DNA of 64,000 nucleotides from Niastella populi (GTDB lineage Bacteria > Bacteroidota > Bacteroidia > Chitinophagales > Chitinophagaceae). Numbering within the stretch: the first letter of the stretch is position 1; every line of letters begins with the position of its first letter. The notes beneath the pieces are model-generated. The model was not told where the DNA came from, made no database searches, and worked only from the letters and a program-made list of their open reading frames with translations. Of the stretch, positions 5,850 to 15,267 are shown piece by piece. Made by a program: the position numbers and the translations under genes. The DNA lies in the NCBI RefSeq assembly GCF_002078015.1, contig NZ_LWBP01000123.1, forward strand, positions 93,222-157,221. Direction: 5' to 3'.

Positions 5850-8714
5850 TTGCCAATGAAAAAGTTTCACTACATTATTTTACTTGCCATTATCACGAAC
5901 ATTCCGATTGCAAAAGGCCAAACGGTCCATCTCATTCAATACGCAATAGACCTGTCGGGCGATTGGCGGTTTCAAATGGATTCGCTCGATAAAGGCGTAG
6001 AACAGCAATGGTTCAACCGGAAATTGTCCGGCGCCATTAAACTGCCGGGCTCCATGGCCACCAATGGAAAAGGTAATGAGGTTGACACAAATACCCCCTG
6101 GATTGGCAATATCATCGATTCCTCCTGGTTCTTCAAACCTGAGTATGCCGCCTATCGAAAAAAAGGAAATATAAAAATTCCCTTCTGGTTGCAACCCGTG
6201 AAATATTACAAAGGGGCAGCATGGTACCAGAAAACGGTACATATTCCCGCCGCATGGAAAGGCAAACAACTGGAGCTGTTCATCGAACGCAGCCATTGGG
6301 AAACCACCCTCTGGCTAGATGGAAAAGAAATCGGCATGCAGAACAGCCTGGGCACCCCGCATGTTTTCAACCTTACCAACCTGCTTACTCCCGGCGCCCA
6401 CCAGCTCACCGTTCGCATCGATAACCGCGTAAAGGACTTTGATGTGGGTGTAAACTCGCACAGCATTTCAGATCATACCCAAAGCAACTGGAACGGGATG
6501 GTGGGAAAACTAGCGCTTACCGCGCGTTCGCCCCTCTACGTTCAGGATGTGCAATTATATCCCGATATACACGCGAAAGAAGTACTGGCCAAAGTAACAA
6601 TAGGCAACAGCACAGGTAAACCGGTAACAGCCCGTTTGCGTATGCTGGCAACAGCGCTGCGCGCCGGCGCCGGAAAATTAAAACCCGTTACACGGGAAAT
6701 AGAACTAACCGGCGACAGCACAACGATTGAAATGCGTTATGCCATGGGCCCCGCGCCCCTGTTATGGGATGAATTCAACCCCAACCTGTACACGATGAAC
6801 GTACAGTTGCAACAGGGCGCCAATAAAGATGAAAAACAGGTGCAGTTCGGTATGCGTGATTTTAAAGCGCAGGGCACCCAATTCACCATCAATGGCCGGC
6901 TTACCTTTTTACGCGGTACCCTGGAATGCGCCATCTTCCCAAAAACAGGTTATCCGCCAACCGACATCGATTCCTGGTTACGGATCTTCAAAGTGGCGCG
7001 CTCATTTGGATTGAACCATTTGCGCTTTCACTCCTGGACGCCGCCCGCCGCCGCTTTTGACGCCGCCGACCGCCTCGGGTTCTACCTGCATATTGAATGT
7101 TCCTCATGGGCCAACCAGGGTTCTCCCATCGGTGATGGCAAACCGCTCGATCAATACATTTATGAAGAAAGCGAGCGGGTGGTAAAAGCCTTTGGCAATC
7201 ATCCCTCCTTTTGTATGATGGCTTATGGCAATGAACCCAAGGGTAAGAACCATGTAAAATACCTTACTGACTTCGTCGCCTACTGGCAGCATAAAGACCC
7301 GCGCCGTTTGTATACCACAGGCGCCGGCTGGCCGGTGATCGACAAACAGGATTACAACAGTACCCCCGATCCCCGCATACAGGCATGGGGCGCCGGTTTA
7401 AAAAGTATCATCAACGCCCAACCGCCTAAAGCCGATTACAACTGGAAAGATATTATCGGCAAATGGCAGCATCCTACGGTAAGTCATGAAATAGGTCAAT
7501 GGTGTGTGTACCCCGACTTCAAAGAAATTAAAAAATATACCGGTGTACTAAAAGCAAAGAACTTCGAGATCTTCCGCGACAAGCTCAATAACCATGGCAT
7601 GGGTAAACTGGCCGACAGCTTTTTGCTTGCCTCCGGAAAACTACAGGTATTGTGCTACAAAGCTGATATTGAAGCTGCGCTGCGCACACCGGGTTTCGGC
7701 GGTTTCCAGTTGCTCGATCTGCATGATTTTCCCGGTCAGGGCACCGCCCTCGTAGGCGTGCTGAACCCGTTTTGGGAAGAAAAGGGATACGTAACCGCCA
7801 AAGCATATAGCCGTTTCTGTAACGCGGTAGTTCCCCTGGCAAAACTGTCGAAAATGATCTGGCTGAATATTGAAGAATTGAATATACCGGTGGAAGTAGC
7901 GCAATTCAGCGCGGGACCGCTTAACAATGCAACGCCGGTATGGAGCGTCAAAAACGAAGCGGGCAATATGCTTTTCAAAGGACAATTGCCAACAACCAAT
8001 ATAGCGGTGGGCAATGCCATACAGTTAGGCACCATCAAACAATCGTTACAAAACATACAAAAACCCGAACGGCTTACCTTAACCATTTCTATCGGGGATT
8101 ATCAAAACAACTGGGACCTGTTTGTATACCCTGTTTCGTTGCCTGATAACAACCAGGAAATACTGGTAACACACCAACTGGATGCAACAGCACAGGAAAC
8201 ACTTGAGAAAGGCGGCAAGGTGCTGCTGACATTGAAGAAAGGAACGTTGCGGCCGGAGAAAGGCGGCGATATAGCCATCGGCTTTTCCAGCATCTTCTGG
8301 AATACCGCATGGACGCATAACCAGCCCCCTGTTACACTCGGCATCCTGTGTAACCCTACACATCCGGCGCTGAAAGCATTTCCCACCCAATACCATAGCA
8401 ACTGGCAATGGTGGGATGCCATGAGCCATTCCGGCGCTATCATCCTCGATTCACTGCAAAAAGGCCTGCCGGCCATTGTACGCGTGATCGATGACTGGGT
8501 AACCGCGCGCCCGCTGGCACTGGTAACAGAATGCAAAACCGGCAAAGGCAAATTATTGATCACAGGTATCGACCTGCTAACAGACCAGGATCAACGTCCC
8601 GAAGCAAAACAATTATTATACAGCCTGAAACAATATATGGCCGGCGAAACATTCAAACCAGTTACAAGGGTAGATGCAAAAAAGGTGCAATCTCTTACGG
8701 TCGGTCAACCGTAA
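5850..8714 (+). CDS. Glycoside hydrolase family 2 protein, 954 aa
   Basis: A secreted beta-glycosidase-like enzyme. The signal peptide is MKKFHYIILLAIITNIPIAKG; start at 5850, or 5856 for the second Met. An N-terminal jelly-roll sugar-binding domain (AAWYQKTVHIPAAWKGK, RSHWETTLWLDGKEIG) is followed by the immunoglobulin-like domain and a TIM barrel containing LNHLRFHSWTPP. The likely acid/base glutamate is E462 (MMAYGNEPKG) and the likely nucleophile E547 (TVSHEIGQW), both in the usual GH2 positions. A long C-terminal extension (from about residue 650) is of unclear fold. Substrate specificity is not readable; a beta-galactoside or beta-glucuronide is possible. The upstream region is repetitive, and the next gene has its own promoter-like element. 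Confidence 0.8.
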   Translation: MPMKKFHYIILLAIITNIPIAKGQTVHLIQYAIDLSGDWRFQMDSLDKGVEQQWFNRKLSGAIKLPGSMATNGKGNEVDTNTPWIGNIIDSSWFFKPEYAAYRKKGNIKIPFWLQPVKYYKGAAWYQKTVHIPAAWKGKQLELFIERSHWETTLWLDGKEIGMQNSLGTPHVFNLTNLLTPGAHQLTVRIDNRVKDFDVGVNSHSISDHTQSNWNGMVGKLALTARSPLYVQDVQLYPDIHAKEVLAKVTIGNSTGKPVTARLRMLATALRAGAGKLKPVTREIELTGDSTTIEMRYAMGPAPLLWDEFNPNLYTMNVQLQQGANKDEKQVQFGMRDFKAQGTQFTINGRLTFLRGTLECAIFPKTGYPPTDIDSWLRIFKVARSFGLNHLRFHSWTPPAAAFDAADRLGFYLHIECSSWANQGSPIGDGKPLDQYIYEESERVVKAFGNHPSFCMMAYGNEPKGKNHVKYLTDFVAYWQHKDPRRLYTTGAGWPVIDKQDYNSTPDPRIQAWGAGLKSIINAQPPKADYNWKDIIGKWQHPTVSHEIGQWCVYPDFKEIKKYTGVLKAKNFEIFRDKLNNHGMGKLADSFLLASGKLQVLCYKADIEAALRTPGFGGFQLLDLHDFPGQGTALVGVLNPFWEEKGYVTAKAYSRFCNAVVPLAKLSKMIWLNIEELNIPVEVAQFSAGPLNNATPVWSVKNEAGNMLFKGQLPTTNIAVGNAIQLGTIKQSLQNIQKPERLTLTISIGDYQNNWDLFVYPVSLPDNNQEILVTHQLDATAQETLEKGGKVLLTLKKGTLRPEKGGDIAIGFSSIFWNTAWTHNQPPVTLGILCNPTHPALKAFPTQYHSNWQWWDAMSHSGAIILDSLQKGLPAIVRVIDDWVTARPLALVTECKTGKGKLLITGIDLLTDQDQRPEAKQLLYSLKQYMAGETFKPVTRVDAKKVQSLTVGQP

Positions 8715-8745
8715 CATTGTCCATCATTTTCGAAGTATTTTCCAT

Positions 8746-8775
8746 TTTGCAGCATAAGCATTACAGCTAAGTTTG
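8746..8775 (+). promoter_or_regulatory. Bacteroidota-type promoter (TTTG / TAnnTTTG)
   Basis: TTTG at 8746-8749 and TAAGTTTG at 8768-8775 with an 18-bp spacer fit the Bacteroidota -33/-7 consensus, which usually has a 19-21-bp spacer. It lies 43 bp upstream of the DUF5107 start. Confidence 0.5.
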
Positions 8776-8818
8776 TTTTAAATCTCTTGTAACTACCAGA
8801 ACAAATTCTAATCAGCAA

Positions 8819-11800
8819 ATGAGCCAGTCAACGATTCGCGTTTGGGAAGAAACAGTAACCATTCCTACATATGAAGCAGGCGAGCCCGACAAGAACCCCA
8901 TGTTCTTCGAAAAGCGGGTTTACCAGGGCAGCAGCGGCGCCGTATACCCTAACCCGGTAATAGAAAAGATCTATGACGAGAAAAAAGACAAAACATACCA
9001 GGGATTATTTCTCGAGAACCAATACCTGAAGATCATGATACTGCCGCAACTGGGCGGCCGCGTGCAAATGGCTTACGACAAAATAAAACAACGCCATTTT
9101 ATTTATTATAACCAGGTTATTAAACCGGCGCTGGTTGGCTTATGCGGTCCCTGGATCTCAGGCGGTATCGAATTCAACTGGCCGCAACACCACCGCCCCA
9201 GCACTTTTGAACCGGTTGATTATACCATAGAAGAAAATGCAGACGGCAGCCAAACGGTTTGGGTAAACGAAGTGGAGCGCATGTTCCGCACAAAAGGAAT
9301 GGCCGGTTTTACTTTACACCCCGACAAAGCCTATCTTGAAATAAAAGTAAAACTCTTTAACCGCACACCCCTGCCGCAAACATTTTTGTGGTGGGCCAAT
9401 CCCGCGGTAAAGGTGAACGATCATTATCAATCCGTTTTCCCGCCAGATGTGAACGCGGTATTTGATCATGGGAAAAGAGATGTTTCTACCTTTCCCATCG
9501 CTACCGGCACTTACTATAAAGTAGATTACTCACCCGGCACCGACATTTCACGTTATAAAAATATTCCGGTGCCTACTTCCTATATGGCCGTGAATAGCGA
9601 TTACGATTTTGTCGGCGGTTATGAGCACGACACGCAGGCCGGCGTATTACACGTTGCCAATCATCATGTATCGCCGGGTAAAAAACAATGGACGTGGGGG
9701 CATAGCGATTTTGGCCAGGCCTGGGACAGGAACCTTACCGATGAAGATGGCCCCTACATAGAACTGATGACCGGCGTGTTCACCGATAACCAGCCCGACT
9801 TCAGCTGGCTGATGCCTTATGAAGAAAAATCGTTCACCCAATACTTTATGCCCTACCGCGACCTGGGCGTAGTAAAGAACGCCACAAAGGACGTGTTGCT
9901 GAATATAGAAAAACAGCATGGCGAACTGGTAGTGAAGGTATATGCCACCTCGGCACAGTTACTCAAGATACAATTGACAAAGGGCGATAAAGAACTGCTG
10001 AAGGAAGTTTTCCTGGTTAGTCCGGAAACAGTGTATACAAAATCAGTTGCTGTCAGCGAAGACATAACGCCGGAGAATATACTGCTGGTACTAACCGATA
10101 AGAACGGTAAGGAAGCATTGCGGTATGCGCACAAGGCCAACAAACAAAACGACATTCCCGAACCGGCGAAAGCAGCGCTGGAACCAAAAGACGTAGAGAA
10201 CAACGAGCAGTTGTACCTGACGGGTTTGCACCTTGAACAATACCGGCATGCCACCTACAGCCCGGTGCCTTATTATGAAGAAGCATTGCGCAGGGATCCC
10301 AAAGACATTCGTAACAACAATGCCCTTGGATTATGGCTGCTGCGGCGCGGACAGTTTGCCAAAAGCGAACCGTACTTTCGCAAAGCGGTTGAAACGCTTA
10401 TCAGCCGCAACCCCAATCCTTATGACGGCGAGCCTTATTACAACCTCGGCCTCAGTTTGAAATGGCAGGGCCGGTTAAAGGAAGCGTATAATGCGTTTTA
10501 CAAAGCCACCTGGAATAACGCGTGGCAGGACAGCGGTTTCTTTTCCGTAGCGCAAATCGATCTCGCCCGGGAAGATTACTCACTGGCGCTGGAACATATT
10601 CAATTATCGCTCGACCGCAATGCAAAAAACAGCAAGGCCCTTGCATTGAAAGCGCTGGCATTAAGAAAACTCGGCAGGCACCAGGCAGCGTTGACCGTTT
10701 GTACAGAAGCACTGCAAAAAGACCTGTTCAACCTTTCGATCTTATTTGAACAACATAAATTATATACTTCAACCGGCAATGCGGCGGCTGCGCAACGCGC
10801 CCTCGATCAACTGGCGCGTATAGCGCGGGGCCATGCCCATAACTATTTCGAGTACGCATTGGATTATGTTGCCGCCGGCGCCTGGGAAGAAGCAATTGAA
10901 CTACTGCAACTGGCAGCAGGTAAAAGTGAAGCAACCGCTTCACCTATGTTATGGTATTACCTCGGCTGGGCGCATCACCAGGCGGGCCTGAACAAGGAAG
11001 CGATAGAATATTTTAAAAAAGGGGCGCAGGCCGATCCGCGCTGTTGTTTCCCTAACCGGCTTGAAGATATTGCCGTTTTGCAACTGGCGGCAACCATTAA
11101 CCCGGCCGACGCCAAAGCGCCGTATTATCTGGGCAACCTGTGGTACGACAAACGGCAGTATGATGATGCCATTGCCAGTTGGGAACTGGCCGTACAGCGG
11201 GATGATCGCTTTCCTACAGCCTGCCGTAACCTCGGTATAGCATACTTCAACAAACGTAACAACGCCGATAAAGCGCTAAGCTGTTATGTAAAAGCCTATG
11301 CGCTTGACACAACAGATGCGCGGGTGCTCATGGAGCTTGACCAGTTGTACAAACGCCTGAACAAATCGCCCAAAGAGCGGCTGGCGTTCCTGGAAACTCA
11401 TATTACCGTAGTGGAACAACGCGATGACCTTTACCTGGAAAGAGCGGCGCTGTACAATTTCCTTGGCGACTTTGAAAAGGCGTATGACCTTATCATGCAA
11501 AGGAAGTTTCATCCCTGGGAAGGCGGTGAAGGAAAAGTATCGGCGCAATACATTTACAGCCTGGTGGGCATGGCGCGGAAAGCGATCCAGGCCGGTGATC
11601 CTGAAAAAGCGGTCGATCTACTGCAACAGGCACAGGTATACCCCGATGGGTTAGGCGAAGGAAAACTACATGGCGCGCAGGAGAATGATATTTTCTACTG
11701 GCTGGCCTGTGCATACAAAGAAATGGGCGATAAGGAAAAAGCCAGCAGTTGCTACAAAAAAGCAACCCGGGGGTTATCGGAGCCAACGGCGGCTATGTTC

Positions 11801-12175
11801 TATAACGATCAGCAGCCCGACAAGATCTTTTACCAGGGACTGGCCTGGCAAGCACTGGGTGAAACAGAAAAGGCCAGCGAGATCTTTTCACGGCTGGTAG
11901 CGTACGGTAAAACGCATCTGAACGATGAAGTGAAGATCGATTACTTCGCGGTATCGCTGCCCGATCTGCTGATCTTTGAAGACGATCTGAATGTGCGCAA
12001 TGAAACCCATTGTCATTATATGATGGGGCTCGGGTACCTCGGTTTAAATAAACCGGAAGATGCAGCGGCCGGTTTGAAAAAAGCACTTCATCATGACGCG
12101 ATGCATTTCGGTGCACAGACGCATCTTGATATAATTAGATCAATTAGAAACGAAGACAAAGTTGCAAGTAACTGA
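8819..12175 (+). CDS. DUF5107 domain protein with TPR array, 1118 aa
   Basis: Residues 1 to about 350 form a DUF5107 domain, a beta-rich fold related to galactose-mutarotase-like sugar-binding proteins. Visible landmarks are LKIMILPQLGGRVQMAYDK, GIEFNWPQHHRP and WTWGHSDFGQAWDRN. From about residue 470 to the end there are many TPR-type helical pairs (PYYEEALRRDPKDIRNNNA, YYLGNLWYDKRQYDDAIASW, YNLGLSLKWQGRLKEAYNAF). No signal peptide is seen, so it is probably cytoplasmic. Proteins of this type sit among glycoside hydrolase genes in Bacteroidota; a sugar-processing or sugar-sensing role is inferred. It follows the GH2 gene by 104 bp with a promoter-like element in between. Confidence 0.8.
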   Translation: MSQSTIRVWEETVTIPTYEAGEPDKNPMFFEKRVYQGSSGAVYPNPVIEKIYDEKKDKTYQGLFLENQYLKIMILPQLGGRVQMAYDKIKQRHFIYYNQVIKPALVGLCGPWISGGIEFNWPQHHRPSTFEPVDYTIEENADGSQTVWVNEVERMFRTKGMAGFTLHPDKAYLEIKVKLFNRTPLPQTFLWWANPAVKVNDHYQSVFPPDVNAVFDHGKRDVSTFPIATGTYYKVDYSPGTDISRYKNIPVPTSYMAVNSDYDFVGGYEHDTQAGVLHVANHHVSPGKKQWTWGHSDFGQAWDRNLTDEDGPYIELMTGVFTDNQPDFSWLMPYEEKSFTQYFMPYRDLGVVKNATKDVLLNIEKQHGELVVKVYATSAQLLKIQLTKGDKELLKEVFLVSPETVYTKSVAVSEDITPENILLVLTDKNGKEALRYAHKANKQNDIPEPAKAALEPKDVENNEQLYLTGLHLEQYRHATYSPVPYYEEALRRDPKDIRNNNALGLWLLRRGQFAKSEPYFRKAVETLISRNPNPYDGEPYYNLGLSLKWQGRLKEAYNAFYKATWNNAWQDSGFFSVAQIDLAREDYSLALEHIQLSLDRNAKNSKALALKALALRKLGRHQAALTVCTEALQKDLFNLSILFEQHKLYTSTGNAAAAQRALDQLARIARGHAHNYFEYALDYVAAGAWEEAIELLQLAAGKSEATASPMLWYYLGWAHHQAGLNKEAIEYFKKGAQADPRCCFPNRLEDIAVLQLAATINPADAKAPYYLGNLWYDKRQYDDAIASWELAVQRDDRFPTACRNLGIAYFNKRNNADKALSCYVKAYALDTTDARVLMELDQLYKRLNKSPKERLAFLETHITVVEQRDDLYLERAALYNFLGDFEKAYDLIMQRKFHPWEGGEGKVSAQYIYSLVGMARKAIQAGDPEKAVDLLQQAQVYPDGLGEGKLHGAQENDIFYWLACAYKEMGDKEKASSCYKKATRGLSEPTAAMFYNDQQPDKIFYQGLAWQALGETEKASEIFSRLVAYGKTHLNDEVKIDYFAVSLPDLLIFEDDLNVRNETHCHYMMGLGYLGLNKPEDAAAGLKKALHHDAMHFGAQTHLDIIRSIRNEDKVASN

Positions 12176-12183
12176 GTTATTGA

Positions 12184-12266
12184 GTTATTCAGTTATTCAG
12201 TTGCTCTTATTCAAACCCGTTATTACCCGCGAGCGTATGAACTTATGCACTGAATAACTGAATAAC
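12184..12266. repeat. 17-bp perfect inverted repeat between convergent genes
   Basis: GTTATTCAGTTATTCAG (12184-12200) is the exact reverse complement of CTGAATAACTGAATAAC (12250-12266), with a 49-bp loop. It may act as a bidirectional terminator. Its words match the repeat block before the GH2 gene at 5.8 kb. Confidence 0.7.
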
Positions 12267-12278
12267 TTTCCCGTACCC

Positions 12279-14537
12279 CTATTTTCGCTGCTTTACGGCC
12301 GAAAGCTTCAACTCAAACCGGCTCTTCAACTTAATATCATTGGAAGCGCTGCCGATCATTAAACTAAAATGACCCGGTTCAGCAACCCATTGCAACTGTT
12401 GATTATAGAACGAGAGTTTTTCTTTATTGATCACAAAGCGTACTGTTTTACTTTCGCCGGGTTGTAATGAAAGTTTCGCAAAGTCTTTCAGCTCTTTCAT
12501 TGGTCGCACCAGCGAAGCTACTTCATCGCGCAGGTACAACTGCACCACTTCTTCCCCAGCCACCTTACCGGTATTGGTTAACTTAAAGGTTACCACAACA
12601 GAGTCTTTGCTATACATGGCGTTTTTACTCAACTGCAGATCGCTGTAGGTAAAGCTGGTATAACTCAACCCATACCCGAATGCATACCGTGGGCTTTTCT
12701 GCAGATCGATATAACCCGAACGGTACCCTGCCGGTTTATCATCATCGGGGGCCGGGCGGCCGGTATTGAGGTAATTATAATAAATGGGGATCTGGCCTTC
12801 AGTTCGGGGAAAGGTCATAGGTAATTTGCCTGAAGGGTTGTAATCGCCGAACAGCACATCGGCAATGGCATTGCCGGCTTCGCTGCCCAGCCACCACGTG
12901 TATACAATGGCGGCAACATTATCGGCCGTATAGTTAAATACCAGCGGGCGGCCGGCATTTACCAGCACCACCAGGGGTTTGCCGGTTGCATGTAATACTT
13001 TTATCAGTTCTTCCTGTACACCGGGCAAATGGATATCGGCGCGGCTTTTTGCTTCGCCGCTCATATCGCGGAACTCACCAACGCTTACGATCACCACATC
13101 GGCGCTTTGTGCAGCAGCAACCGCTTCTGCAAAACCGGCGCGGCTGGTATCCTTTACCTCGCAGCCTTTTGCATACAGGAGTTTTGTGTTCTTGCCCAGT
13201 TTATTTTGCAGTCCCTCCCATTGCGATACCACATCGCTGTTATCGGGCCAGCCCACATTCCAGAAACCAAGCATATCTTCTTCCGATTTCACGAGGGGGC
13301 CAATAACGGCAATGGTTTTTGTATTCTTCGACAAAGGCAGCAGCCCGTCTTCGTTCTTCAACAGCACAATACTTTTCTTCGCCATATCTTTTGCCATGGC
13401 GCGGTGTTGAATATTTCCCACGAGCTCCGTTTCGCGTTGCGTATTGCTGAAACGGAACGGATCATCGAACAAACCCAGCTCGAATTTCTTGCACAGGATC
13501 CTTCTCACCGCATCGTCGATCAGCGTCATCGGAACTTTTCCCTCTATAACCAGTTTTGAAAGATTGGTAATGTAGCTGCGGCTTTCCATATCCATATCGC
13601 TGCCGGCCCTTATAGCGCTCGCTGCAGCGTCATATTTATCTCTTACATAACCATGGTTCACCATTTCACCAACGGAGCCCCAATCGCTCACCACAAAACC
13701 GGTGAACTTCCATTTACCTTTTAAGATATCGCGTTGCAGGTAGGCATTGCCGGTTGCGGGAATACCGTTGAGATCATTGAAGGAATTCATGAAGGTGGCG
13801 GCGCCTGCATCGGCAGCAGCTTTAAAAGGCGGCAGGTACCATTCCCATAAGGTGCGGTCGCTCATATCGACCGAATTATAATCACGGCCGCCTGTAGCCG
13901 CGCCATAAGCGGCAAAATGTTTTACGCAGGCCATTACGGCATCGGTATTACCGATTCCCTTACCCTGAAAACCCTGTACCCTGGCTTTTGCCACGAGGCT
14001 GCCGAGATAAGTGTCTTCCCCGGCCCCTTCCATTACACGGCCCCAGCGGGGATCGCGCGAAAGATCAACCATGGGTGCAAAGGTCCAGTGCAAACCACTG
14101 GCAGCCGCTTCAATAGCCGCTACGCGCGCACCCTGTTCTATAGCCGGCAGGTCCCAGCTGGCCACTTCGGCCAACGGAATGGGAAACGTTACTTTGTAAC
14201 CGTGAATAACATCCTGGCCAAAGATCAGGGGGATCTTCAAACGCGACTGCAATGCCAGCTCCTGCACGCGGCGGGTATGAACCGCTCCACGCACATTCAG
14301 CATGGAGCCAACCTTACCGGCTTTGATCTCCTGAACCAGGTCGCTTTTGTCGCTTTCGGGACCGGTAACTTCTTCCCTGCCTGAGTACTGATTCAACTGA
14401 CCGATCTTTTCATCGAGCGTCATCAGTTTCAAAACCGAATCAACCCGCCGGGCAATCGTTTTTTGCCGGGCAGCCGCTTCGAGGCCGCCAACGGTTATGC
14501 AAACCGTAAAAACAAAGGCAATAAGAGGACTTTTCAT
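12279..14537 (-). CDS. bglX: Beta-glucosidase BglX, glycoside hydrolase family 3
   Basis: Hydrolyses terminal beta-linked glucose (or related sugars) from oligosaccharides, probably in the periplasm; the N-terminus from MKSPLIAFVFTVCITVGG is a signal peptide. I chose the Met at 14537 because it begins that signal. The GH3 N-terminal barrel shows IPLIFGQDVIHGY, FAPMVDLSRDPRWGR and KHFAAYGAATGGRDYN. The nucleophile aspartate is in GFVVSDWGSVGEM, about residue 290. The second domain contains VIVSVGEFRDMSGEAKSRAD, and the fibronectin-III-like C-terminal domain has FKLTNTGKVAGEEVVQLYL. Length about 750 aa is normal for BglX. It converges on the DUF5107 gene. Confidence 0.92.
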   Translation of the reverse strand: MKSPLIAFVFTVCITVGGLEAAARQKTIARRVDSVLKLMTLDEKIGQLNQYSGREEVTGPESDKSDLVQEIKAGKVGSMLNVRGAVHTRRVQELALQSRLKIPLIFGQDVIHGYKVTFPIPLAEVASWDLPAIEQGARVAAIEAAASGLHWTFAPMVDLSRDPRWGRVMEGAGEDTYLGSLVAKARVQGFQGKGIGNTDAVMACVKHFAAYGAATGGRDYNSVDMSDRTLWEWYLPPFKAAADAGAATFMNSFNDLNGIPATGNAYLQRDILKGKWKFTGFVVSDWGSVGEMVNHGYVRDKYDAAASAIRAGSDMDMESRSYITNLSKLVIEGKVPMTLIDDAVRRILCKKFELGLFDDPFRFSNTQRETELVGNIQHRAMAKDMAKKSIVLLKNEDGLLPLSKNTKTIAVIGPLVKSEEDMLGFWNVGWPDNSDVVSQWEGLQNKLGKNTKLLYAKGCEVKDTSRAGFAEAVAAAQSADVVIVSVGEFRDMSGEAKSRADIHLPGVQEELIKVLHATGKPLVVLVNAGRPLVFNYTADNVAAIVYTWWLGSEAGNAIADVLFGDYNPSGKLPMTFPRTEGQIPIYYNYLNTGRPAPDDDKPAGYRSGYIDLQKSPRYAFGYGLSYTSFTYSDLQLSKNAMYSKDSVVVTFKLTNTGKVAGEEVVQLYLRDEVASLVRPMKELKDFAKLSLQPGESKTVRFVINKEKLSFYNQQLQWVAEPGHFSLMIGSASNDIKLKSRFELKLSAVKQRK

Positions 14538-14763
14538 CATTGGTAAAATTATCAACCGGTAACTTATTGACTTTTATGCTACTTCTGACGATCATCACCT
14601 ACTACTTCTCCACTACAACTACCATTTATACTTCTTTACCGGTACATTTTACCCCTACAAAGCCCCTACAACCAACGTTTAAACCATCTGTTGGCATTTT
14701 ATTTTACCAATGCTGTCCAATTTCCGGCACCCCGGTCATTATTGAAGTATAAAACAATTCAAT

Positions 14764-15162
14764 ATGACCACCATTCAAATCAAAGCGGCAAAAGGCCGTA
14801 GAATAGTATACTGGATCGTTACCTCATTATTGGTTTTGGGTATGTTGGCGGGAGCCGTTGCGCAATTACTCCGGTTGAAAGCGAATACCGATGGCATTAT
14901 TCATCTCGGTTACCCTGTATATATGCTTTCTATTTTAGGCGCCTGGAAAATTGCCGGGGTGCTGGTGCTGCTGTTACCCGGTTTTACCTTATTGAAAGAA
15001 TGGGCCTATGCCGGTTTCTTTTTCCTGATGACCGGGGCCGTTATTTCGCACCTGGTGAGTGGTGATGGATTTACCGGGGTAATATACCAGCTCATTTTTG
15101 TTATACTGATCGTTCTGAGCTGGTACCTGCGCCCGCAGAACAGAAAAATTGCGGTGTACTAA
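14764..15162 (+). CDS. DoxX-like family membrane protein
   Basis: 132 aa with four predicted membrane helices: IVYWIVTSLLVLGMLAGAV, a central pair around LSILGAWKIAGVLVLLLPG and EWAYAGFFFLMTGAVISHL, and VIYQLIFVILIVLSWYL. The spacing and the G-A-W-K-I-A-G motif fit the DoxX-like family (PF13564). Function in Bacteroidota is not established; relatives are linked to quinone or thiol redox processes. It stands alone between divergent bglX and the convergent pectate lyase gene. Confidence 0.8.
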   Translation: MTTIQIKAAKGRRIVYWIVTSLLVLGMLAGAVAQLLRLKANTDGIIHLGYPVYMLSILGAWKIAGVLVLLLPGFTLLKEWAYAGFFFLMTGAVISHLVSGDGFTGVIYQLIFVILIVLSWYLRPQNRKIAVY

Positions 15163-15169
15163 TAATAAA

Positions 15170-15233
15170 GAGACCTGTCAGGAGCGATTAAGCCAACTAA
15201 AAGCAAGCTCAAAAAGCGCACCTTACAGGTCTC
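15170..15233. terminator. Possible inverted-repeat terminator between convergent genes
   Basis: GAGACCTGT (15170-15178) pairs perfectly with ACAGGTCTC (15225-15233) over a 46-nt loop, between the DoxX-like and pectate lyase 3' ends. No strong T run follows, so the call is weak. Confidence 0.3.
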
Positions 15234-15267
15234 CTTCTCTTCTGTTTCCTGCCAGGGGAAAACGTTA

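Noticed and set aside
5387..5870. Minus-strand open frames over the intergenic repeats
   Set aside because: They translate the duplicated low-complexity sequence (FQFMVYCFWFMVLLFGTE twice) and have no protein features.
12184..12266. Inverted repeat as an attachment site or transposon ends
   Set aside because: The loop is only 49 bp, with no recombinase gene or target duplication; a terminator or repeat word is simpler.
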